A DNA stretch of 11,283 nt. It comes from an uncultured Lachnospiraceae bacterium (GTDB lineage: Bacteria; Bacillota; Clostridia; Lachnospirales; Lachnospiraceae). The DNA is taken from positions 1-11,283 of the forward strand of contig CALEFO010000019.1 of NCBI GenBank assembly GCA_937877165.1, in the 5' to 3' direction. Position numbers and translations under genes: made by a program. Below, one piece after another: positions 6,747-11,283 of this stretch. The number at the start of each line of letters is the position of its first letter. Within the stretch, counting starts at the first letter, position 1. The notes beneath the pieces were generated by a model. It saw only the letters and a program-made list of their open reading frames with translations. It ran no database searches and was not told the DNA's origin.

Positions 6747-6973
6747 AAGGATCCTTATGAGAAATGCATGGATTGGGCCGGCTTCATTGCGGGACATTCT
6801 TATTGACGCGAATCCCTGCGACGAGAACAGCCGCGGAGCACGGCCTCCATCACGGACCGACGACAAGGGCTTCGAAAAGGGTGGAGCCGGCATAGAAATT
6901 CTGCTGGGGGGGAGCAATGCTTTGCAGCCCTCTGGAATTTTCCGAATTGTTAAAAAACTATCATATTTTTACC
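6747..6973. other. Intergenic stretch, GC-rich patch, no supported gene
   Basis: No gene is supported here. The part at about 6767-6900 is visibly richer in G and C than the ATPase gene before it. The possible reading frames that cross it have no ribosome binding site and give Arg/Gly/Pro-rich, non-family-like products. A short imperfect hairpin around 6906-6932 (a G-run and GCAA-TGCT-TTGC) lacks a T-run, so I do not call a terminator for the ATPase gene. Confidence 0.5.
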
Positions 6974-7002
6974 TTGCACGGCCTATTTCGGAACGATATA
7001 AT
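6974..7002 (+). promoter_or_regulatory. Sigma-A promoter of pta-ackA
   Basis: TTGCAC (6974-6979) and TATAAT (6997-7002, perfect consensus) are separated by exactly 17 nt. Transcription should start near 7009, leaving a leader of about 105 nt before pta. A run of A/T lies just upstream (6951-6970), as in many strong promoters. Confidence 0.75.
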
Positions 7003-7085
7003 GTAAACGCTTTCAATTGGAGAGAGTGCGCTCAGGCATTCCCGGAAAGCGGCGATTTTTATAGTCGCAGGATGATAGAAATGTA

Positions 7086-7099
7086 CATGATTTTTCATG
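7086..7099 (+). promoter_or_regulatory. Small hairpin directly before the pta ribosome binding site
   Basis: CATGA (7086-7090) pairs with TCATG (7095-7099) across TTTT, and AGGAGG begins at the next base (7100-7105). It could modulate ribosome access or protect the 5' region, but the stem is only 5 bp. Confidence 0.3.
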
Positions 7100-7114
7100 A
7101 GGAGGACAGAGAAG

Positions 7115-8122
7115 ATGTCGTTTATTGACGGTATTAAGGAACGCGCCAAAAAGGATGTAAAGACCATCGTACTGCCGGAGGCGGAGGACGAACGCACCAT
7201 TCGCGCCGCAGCAGAGATCCTGAGCAAGAAGATTGCGAAGCTGATTCTTCTGGGTAACCCGGACAAGATTTACGCAGATGCCAAGGAGTATGGTGTGCAC
7301 GTCAGTGATGCGACCATCGTGGATCCTCAGAACTGCGGAGAGAAGCTGGACGAGTATACCAATCTCCTGTATGAGCTTCGCAAGAAGAAGGGAATGACCC
7401 CGGAGAAGGCAAGAGAGACTATCCTGTCCGATTACACGACCTTCGGCGTTCTGATGGTCAAGAACAACGAGGCAGACGGCCTGGTGTCCGGTGCCTGCCA
7501 TTCCACTGCGAACACTCTTCGCCCGGCACTTCAGATCCTCCGCACCGCTCCGGATGCCAAGGAGGTTTCCGGCTTCTTCATTCTGGATGTTCCGAACTGC
7601 GTTTACGGCCACAACGGAACCTTTATTTTCGCAGATTCCGGTCTGAACCAGGATCCGACCTCCGAGCAGCTTGCAGACATCGCAAACGCATCTGCAAAGA
7701 GCTATCAGCAGCTGATTGCCGATGATCCGAAGGTTGCCTTCATTTCTCACTCCACAAAGGGCTCTGCCAAGCACCCTCTGGTCGACAAGGTCGTTGAGGC
7801 GGTCCGCATCGCACATGAGCAGTATCCGGATCTTGTCTGCGACGGCGAGCTTCAGGCAGATGCCGCAATCGTTCCTGAGGTGGCAGCCTCCAAGGCGCCC
7901 GGAAGCAATGTTGCCGGTCACGCCAACATTCTGATTTTCCCGAATCTGGACTGCGGCAACAATGCATATAAGCTGGTGCAGCGCCTTGCCAAGGCTGACG
8001 CATATGGCCCGATGCTGCAGGGCATCGCAAAGCCGGTCAACGATCTGTCCCGCGGATGCTTCTGGCAGGATATCGTCGGTGTCGTTGCACTGACGGCGGT
8101 TCAGGCACAGGATCAGCAGTAA
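7115..8122 (+). CDS. pta: Phosphate acetyltransferase
   Basis: The 335-residue enzyme exchanges the CoA of acetyl-CoA for phosphate, giving acetyl phosphate for AckA; it is cytoplasmic. The length is that of the short, single-domain Pta without the N-terminal regulatory domains of enteric Pta. Motifs seen in order: VLPEAEDERTIRAA near the N-terminus, GLVSGACHSTANTLRPALQI (about 122-141), FISHSTKGSA (about 209-218), then KPVNDLSRGC. There S312, R313 and D319 sit with the same spacing as the Ser/Arg/Asp catalytic set known from the archaeal enzyme. The start at 7115 is chosen over an ATG at 7097 because AGGAGG (7100-7105) lies between the two and gives a 9-nt spacing; 7097 would place the ribosome binding site inside the gene. 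It forms an operon with ackA, 19 nt downstream. Codon use is GC-richer than the island. Confidence 0.97.
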   Translation: MSFIDGIKERAKKDVKTIVLPEAEDERTIRAAAEILSKKIAKLILLGNPDKIYADAKEYGVHVSDATIVDPQNCGEKLDEYTNLLYELRKKKGMTPEKARETILSDYTTFGVLMVKNNEADGLVSGACHSTANTLRPALQILRTAPDAKEVSGFFILDVPNCVYGHNGTFIFADSGLNQDPTSEQLADIANASAKSYQQLIADDPKVAFISHSTKGSAKHPLVDKVVEAVRIAHEQYPDLVCDGELQADAAIVPEVAASKAPGSNVAGHANILIFPNLDCGNNAYKLVQRLAKADAYGPMLQGIAKPVNDLSRGCFWQDIVGVVALTAVQAQDQQ

Positions 8123-8141
8123 AAATCAGAAAGGAACAGTC

Positions 8142-9347
8142 ATGAATATTCTTGTTATCAATTGCGGAAGCTCTTCTTTGAAATTTCAGGTTATTGATAC
8201 GGAGACCAGCGAGTGCATCGCCAAGGGTCTCTGCGAGCGAATCGGCATTGACGGTGTGATCACCTATGAGAATCTGCGCGTCAAGAGCGGAAAGATTAAG
8301 ACCGAGACGCAGATCGAGGATCACAAGAAGGCAATCAGCCTGGTTCTGGATGCTCTGACTGATGCCGGTACCGGAGTAATCAAGTCTCTGAAGGAGATCG
8401 GAGCTGTCGGACACCGCATCGTACACGGCGGAGAGAAGTTCACCAAGTCGGTCATTATTGATGAGGATGTCATTGAGGCAATTCGCGAGGTTTCGGATCT
8501 GGCGCCTCTTCACAATCCGGCTAACCTGACCGGTATTCTTGCATGCCGCGCCCTGATGCCGGATACGCCGATGGTCGCCGTTTTTGACACTGCGTTCCAT
8601 CAGACGATGCCTGCCAAGGCATATATGTATGCAATTCCGTGGAAGTACTATGATGAGTACAAGATCCGCCGCTATGGCTTCCATGGTACCTCCCACTCCT
8701 ATGTATCCAAGGAAGTTGCCAAGTACCTTGGCAAGAAGCCGGAGGAGCTGAAGACCATCGTCTGCCACCTCGGCAACGGTGCTTCCGTATCTGCAGTTGA
8801 GTACGGCAAGTGCGTGGATACCTCCATGGGCCTGACTCCGCTGGAAGGCCTGATCATGGGAACCCGTTCCGGAGATCTGGATCCCGCCGTTGTGGATTAC
8901 ATTGCTGGCAAGGAAGGAATCAGCGCCTATGAAGTAGATCAGATCCTGAATAAGGAATCCGGCGTTTACGCTCTTTCCGGAAACCTTTCTTCGGACTTCC
9001 GTGACCTCTGGAAGGCAAGACACGAAGGCAACAGGAAGGCTGAGCTTGCCCTGGAGGCATGGGCTTACCGAGTGGCGAAATACGTCGGTGCTTATGTCGC
9101 AGCCATGAACGGCGTGGATGTCATCTGCTTCACCGCCGGTGTCGGCGAGAACGACTGGGAGGCAAGAGCGCTGGTTTATCATTACCTGGGCTATCTCGGC
9201 ATTGAGTTTGACGAGGAGAAGAATGCTGCCACCAGAGGAGAGATCGCGGAGATCTCGAAGCCGGGATCAAAGGTGAAGGTTATGGTATTCCCGACCAACG
9301 AGGAGCTTGCCATTGCCAAGGAGACCTACGCACTGGTTACGGAGTAA
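8142..9347 (+). CDS. ackA: Acetate kinase
   Basis: The 401-residue cytoplasmic enzyme turns acetyl phosphate and ADP into acetate and ATP, the substrate-level phosphorylation step that ends the Pta-AckA route in fermenting bacteria. All hallmarks of the ASKHA-fold family are seen: INCGSSSLKF at 6-15 (with N7), GHRIVHGG with R92, FDTAFH with D149, RYGFHGTSH with H181, CHLGNGASVSA, MGTRSGD with R242, FTAGVGEN, and PTNEEL with E387. Length is normal and nothing is missing. AAGGA (8131-8135) lies 6 nt before the ATG. No terminator is visible after the gene, so some transcripts may continue into rpmF. A long reading frame on the opposite strand is a by-product of codon bias and is not counted. Confidence 0.98.
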   Translation: MNILVINCGSSSLKFQVIDTETSECIAKGLCERIGIDGVITYENLRVKSGKIKTETQIEDHKKAISLVLDALTDAGTGVIKSLKEIGAVGHRIVHGGEKFTKSVIIDEDVIEAIREVSDLAPLHNPANLTGILACRALMPDTPMVAVFDTAFHQTMPAKAYMYAIPWKYYDEYKIRRYGFHGTSHSYVSKEVAKYLGKKPEELKTIVCHLGNGASVSAVEYGKCVDTSMGLTPLEGLIMGTRSGDLDPAVVDYIAGKEGISAYEVDQILNKESGVYALSGNLSSDFRDLWKARHEGNRKAELALEAWAYRVAKYVGAYVAAMNGVDVICFTAGVGENDWEARALVYHYLGYLGIEFDEEKNAATRGEIAEISKPGSKVKVMVFPTNEELAIAKETYALVTE

Positions 9348-9412
9348 GCAGAAGAGACACACCGGAATCCGACCTTGTGCGGGGCTTTGCGGAACAGACA
9401 ACAAGAAAGTGC

Positions 9413-9441
9413 TTGACAACAATCCGGCACAACCCTATAAT
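9413..9441 (+). promoter_or_regulatory. Perfect-consensus sigma-A promoter of rpmF
   Basis: TTGACA (9413-9418) and TATAAT (9436-9441) with a 17-nt spacer: both boxes match the consensus at every position, as expected for a ribosomal protein gene needing strong constitutive transcription. Transcription should begin near 9448, about 41 nt before the start codon. Confidence 0.9.
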
Positions 9442-9488
9442 CTGTTTTGCGTGTTTGAAGAATTACGAAGAGTAAGGAGGTGGTACTG

Positions 9489-9671
9489 ATGTCAATTTGC
9501 CCTAAGAACAAATCTTCCAGAAGCCACAGAGATAAGAGAAGAGCTAACTGGAAAATGTCGGCTCCGACTCTTGTTAAGTGCAGCAAGTGCGGCGCATTAA
9601 TGATGCCTCACAGAGTCTGCAAGAACTGCGGTTCTTACAATAAGAAAGAGATCATTAAGACAGAGGATTGA
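9489..9671 (+). CDS. rpmF: Ribosomal protein L32 (bL32), zinc-ribbon form
   Basis: The 60-residue basic protein is a component of the large ribosomal subunit. The N-terminal MSICPKNKSSRSHRDKRRAN is the usual L32 start, followed by a Cys4 zinc ribbon: C31-SK-C34 and C44-KN-C47. The presence of all four Cys marks it as the zinc-binding (C+) version and not the zinc-free paralogue made under zinc starvation. AAGGAGGT (9474-9481) gives a 7-nt spacing to the ATG at 9489, while an in-frame GTG at 9480 overlaps that site and is rejected. It stands as a one-gene unit, with its own promoter before and its own terminator after it. No DUF177/YceD gene precedes it. Confidence 0.97.
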   Translation: MSICPKNKSSRSHRDKRRANWKMSAPTLVKCSKCGALMMPHRVCKNCGSYNKKEIIKTED

Positions 9672-9692
9672 TGTTTGTACATCGAAACTTCG

Positions 9693-9727
9693 ACCCGGTA
9701 CGGCGCAGGCTGTACCGGGTTTTTCTT
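9693..9727 (+). terminator. Intrinsic terminator after rpmF
   Basis: ACCCGGTAC (9693-9701) pairs perfectly with GTACCGGGT (9712-9720) and is followed by TTTTCTT. It separates rpmF from plsX. Confidence 0.9.
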
Positions 9728-9733
9728 GTCTTG

Positions 9734-9762
9734 TTGCAAACTGAGGGTATCTTTTGTATCAT
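9734..9762 (+). promoter_or_regulatory. Candidate sigma-A promoter of plsX-acpP
   Basis: TTGCAA (9734-9739) and TATCAT (9757-9762) with a 17-nt spacer lie directly after the rpmF terminator. Transcription would start near 9769, about 59 nt before plsX. I looked for a FapR-type palindrome here and did not see one. Confidence 0.6.
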
Positions 9763-9827
9763 AGTCATTTGTGAGGGTGGCGTTTGTCTGCAAAAGGCCT
9801 CACGAAGAAATGAAAAGGCTGGTGAAT

Positions 9828-10868
9828 ATGGCAGAGTATGTAAGAGTGGCAGTGGATGCCATGGGCGGCGACAACGCCCCTTCGGAAATCGTAAAGGGTG
9901 CAGTGGATGCGGCAACTGCAAACGAACAGGTGAGAATCCTGCTCCTCGGGGATGAGAAGGCCGTTCAGACGGAGCTTTCGAAATACACGTATCCGAAGGA
10001 TCGGGTGGAGATCATTCCCACGACGGAGGTCATTGAGATGGCGGAGCCGCCGGTGAATGCCATCCGGACGAAGAAGGATTCTTCGATTGTGCGCGGGATG
10101 AAGATGGTGCATGAGGGGGAGGCAGATGCCTTTGTGACCGCAGGCTCCACGGGCGCTACACTGGTCGGCGGACAGATCATCGTCGGCAGAATCAAGGGAA
10201 TCGAGAGACCGCCGCTTGCGCCGCTTATGCCGACCGCGAAGGGGCCGGTCCTTCTGATTGACTGCGGCGCAAACGTAGATGCAAGAGCGTCCCAGCTGGT
10301 GCAGTTCGCACAGATGGGCTCCATCTACATGGAGAATGTCATCGGCATCCGGAATCCGAGAGTCGCGCTGTTCAACATCGGAGCGGAGGAGGAGAAGGGA
10401 AATGCCCTGGTCAAGGAGACGTATCCTCTTCTGAAGGAACTGGATGACATCAACTTCGTCGGAAACATTGAAGCAAGAGACATTCCGGCCGGCGCGGCGG
10501 ACGTGGTCGTGTGCGATGCGTTTACGGGAAATGCGATTTTGAAGATGTATGAGGGAGTGGCTTCGACGCTCCTTGGAGAGATCAAGAAAGCTCTGATGTC
10601 GAGCCTTGCGGGCAAGATCGGCGGGCTTCTCATCAAGCCGTCTCTGAAATCCGTGCTGAAGAAGTTTAGCGTCAGTTCCTATGGCGGAGCGCCGCTTCTG
10701 GGGCTACGCGGACTCGTGGTGAAGACGCATGGCAACTCGAAGGCAGTTGAAATTCAGCATTCCATTGAGCAGTGTGTGACGTTCCAGAAGGCAGGCATCA
10801 ATGACCAGTTCAAGGACAGGATGCATCTCGTGGATCGGACCGTGAAGAAGGAAGAGTCCGCATCCTGA
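9828..10868 (+). CDS. plsX: Phosphate acyltransferase PlsX
   Basis: The 346-residue enzyme makes acyl-phosphate from acyl-ACP and phosphate, feeding PlsY in phospholipid synthesis; it is a peripheral membrane protein. The family signature AVDAMGGDNAP opens the protein, followed by TAGSTGATLVGGQ, LIDCGANVDA, GNIEARDIP, VVCDAFTGNAILKMYEG and LLGLRGLVVKTHGNS, all typical of PlsX. I choose the ATG at 9828 because it gives the usual short lead of a few residues before RVAVDAMGG, with AAGG (9815-9818) as a modest ribosome binding site. In-frame alternatives are an ATG at 9810 and a GTG at 9771, which would add 6 or 19 atypical residues. acpP follows after 32 nt with no new promoter seen. Confidence 0.95.
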   Translation: MAEYVRVAVDAMGGDNAPSEIVKGAVDAATANEQVRILLLGDEKAVQTELSKYTYPKDRVEIIPTTEVIEMAEPPVNAIRTKKDSSIVRGMKMVHEGEADAFVTAGSTGATLVGGQIIVGRIKGIERPPLAPLMPTAKGPVLLIDCGANVDARASQLVQFAQMGSIYMENVIGIRNPRVALFNIGAEEEKGNALVKETYPLLKELDDINFVGNIEARDIPAGAADVVVCDAFTGNAILKMYEGVASTLLGEIKKALMSSLAGKIGGLLIKPSLKSVLKKFSVSSYGGAPLLGLRGLVVKTHGNSKAVEIQHSIEQCVTFQKAGINDQFKDRMHLVDRTVKKEESAS

Positions 10869-10900
10869 AATATATTATTTTTTTAAGAGGGGATTGAATC

Positions 10901-11146
10901 ATGAACGAAGATATGAAGAAACTGAAATCCATTATCGCAGATGTACTGAACGTTGATCCGGATGAAATCACACCGGATACGACTTTCACGGATGACCTCG
11001 GGGCAGATTCTCTGGATCTGTATCAGATTCTGATGGGCATTGAGGAAGAGTACGGCATTACAGTTCCGCAGGAGCAGACCGAGAACATCACGACGGTTGC
11101 AGAGGCACTGGAGCTAATCCGCAAGGCAACCGGCGAGGCAGACTGA
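10901..11146 (+). CDS. acpP: Acyl carrier protein
   Basis: The 81-residue acidic protein carries growing acyl chains during fatty acid synthesis. The modification site GADSLDLYQ is intact, with S37 the predicted attachment point for 4'-phosphopantetheine. The four-helix plan is visible: helix I at about 3-17 (MKKLKSIIADVL), the long helix II after Ser37, and a C-terminal helix AEALELIRKA. A segment AGAGGGGA (10886-10893) serves as ribosome binding site, 8 nt before the ATG. Acyl-ACP is the substrate of PlsX encoded just upstream, and acpP is commonly linked to plsX. A weak hairpin at the end of plsX and a T7 run (10878-10884) separate them but do not form a proper terminator. Confidence 0.96.
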   Translation: MNEDMKKLKSIIADVLNVDPDEITPDTTFTDDLGADSLDLYQILMGIEEEYGITVPQEQTENITTVAEALELIRKATGEAD

Positions 11147-11178
11147 CAAGACGTTAGGGGACGAAGAAACAGCAGCAT

Positions 11179-11232
11179 CGTTGCTGACGCAACGGCTGCC
11201 ACGTTCGGCAAAACGCCTTTGCGGATTTTGCC
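11179..11232 (+). promoter_or_regulatory. Hairpins between acpP and the last gene
   Basis: CGTTGC (11179-11184) pairs with GCAACG (11189-11194) over a 4-nt loop. GGCAAAA (11207-11213) pairs with TTTTGCC (11226-11232), with an inner CGC/GCG pairing (11214-11216 with 11221-11223). Neither is followed by a T-run, so they are leader structures, not terminators. They lie just before the ribosome binding site of the next gene. Confidence 0.4.
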
Positions 11233-11248
11233 TCAGCGAGGTATAAGA

Positions 11249-11283
11249 ATGACGGAATCGGAAAGACCGGATACCGGAGAACT
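11249..11283 (+). CDS. Start of a further gene, 3' partial (perhaps rnc)
   Basis: An ATG at 11249 follows CGAGGT (11237-11242) at a 6-nt spacing and opens a frame running off the window (MTESERPDTGE). Only 11 residues are visible, so the product cannot be identified from sequence. In many Clostridia the gene after plsX-acpP is rnc (RNase III), so that is the first guess, by position only. The frame is also open for some distance upstream, so the true start could differ. Confidence 0.4.
   Translation, partial: MTESERPDTGE

Noticed and set aside
6715..7128. Reading frame of 137 codons between the ATPase gene and pta
   Set aside because: It overlaps the end of the ATPase gene, the pta promoter and the pta ribosome binding site; it has no ribosome binding site and an Arg/Gly/Pro-rich product.
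7013..7921. Long reading frame (302 codons) on the - strand opposite pta
   Set aside because: Mirror of the pta coding sequence; the + strand gene is certain and the reverse product resembles no protein family.
8037..9182. Long reading frame (381 codons) on the - strand opposite ackA
   Set aside because: It lies wholly over acetate kinase, has no family-like features and follows from the codon bias of the real gene.
9771..9827. GTG at 9771 as plsX start
   Set aside because: It would sit almost at the predicted transcription start and add 19 residues not seen in PlsX proteins.
9728..9827. FapR operator before plsX
   Set aside because: No palindrome resembling the known FapR site was found.
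1..11283. CRISPR array, tRNA or rRNA genes, complete insertion sequence
   Set aside because: No regularly spaced repeats, no tRNA-like cloverleaf and no transposase with terminal inverted repeats were seen.

Overview
The window looks like the chromosome of a Gram-positive, low- to mid-GC Firmicute, most likely a clostridial anaerobe of the Lachnospiraceae type. The grounds are strong AGGAGG-type ribosome binding sites on most genes, consensus sigma-A promoters, a short (335 aa) Pta paired with AckA, a zinc-ribbon L32, and the order pta-ackA ... rpmF, plsX-acpP. All supported genes are on the + strand. The taxonomic call is inference from gene order and style, not from a marker gene.

Left end (1-1322): the 3' end of an Rpn/PD-(D/E)XK-type transposase-like gene, a structured intergenic leader that ends in an intrinsic terminator 25 nt before the next start codon, an XRE-family regulator, and a 74-residue glycine-zipper membrane protein.

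Accessory island (1349-6746): clearly more AT-rich than the housekeeping genes to its right. It holds a three-gene module: a 672-residue surface protein anchored by a C-terminal membrane segment; a 440-residue lipoprotein with an acidic linker, a Gly/Ala-rich hydrophobic region and a C-terminal LHH-type HNH/EndoVII nuclease toxin domain; and a 129-residue SUKH-type immunity protein. The toxin and immunity genes are 5 nt apart and the surface protein and toxin genes 1 nt apart, so they are probably one transcript. This is the most interesting part of the window: a lipid-anchored polymorphic toxin with a dedicated surface partner of unknown function and no recognisable secretion apparatus nearby. 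After it come a decayed gene (about 5132-5441) with inverted repeats and a promoter, then an AAA+/DUF4143 ATPase.

Core block (6974-11283): a sigma-A promoter drives pta-ackA, which convert acetyl-CoA to acetate with ATP formation. rpmF (ribosomal protein L32) has its own consensus promoter (TTGACA-17-TATAAT) and its own terminator. plsX and acpP (phospholipid acyl transfer and acyl carrier protein) follow from a separate promoter. The window ends just inside a further gene, perhaps rnc. The YceD/DUF177 gene often found before rpmF is absent here.
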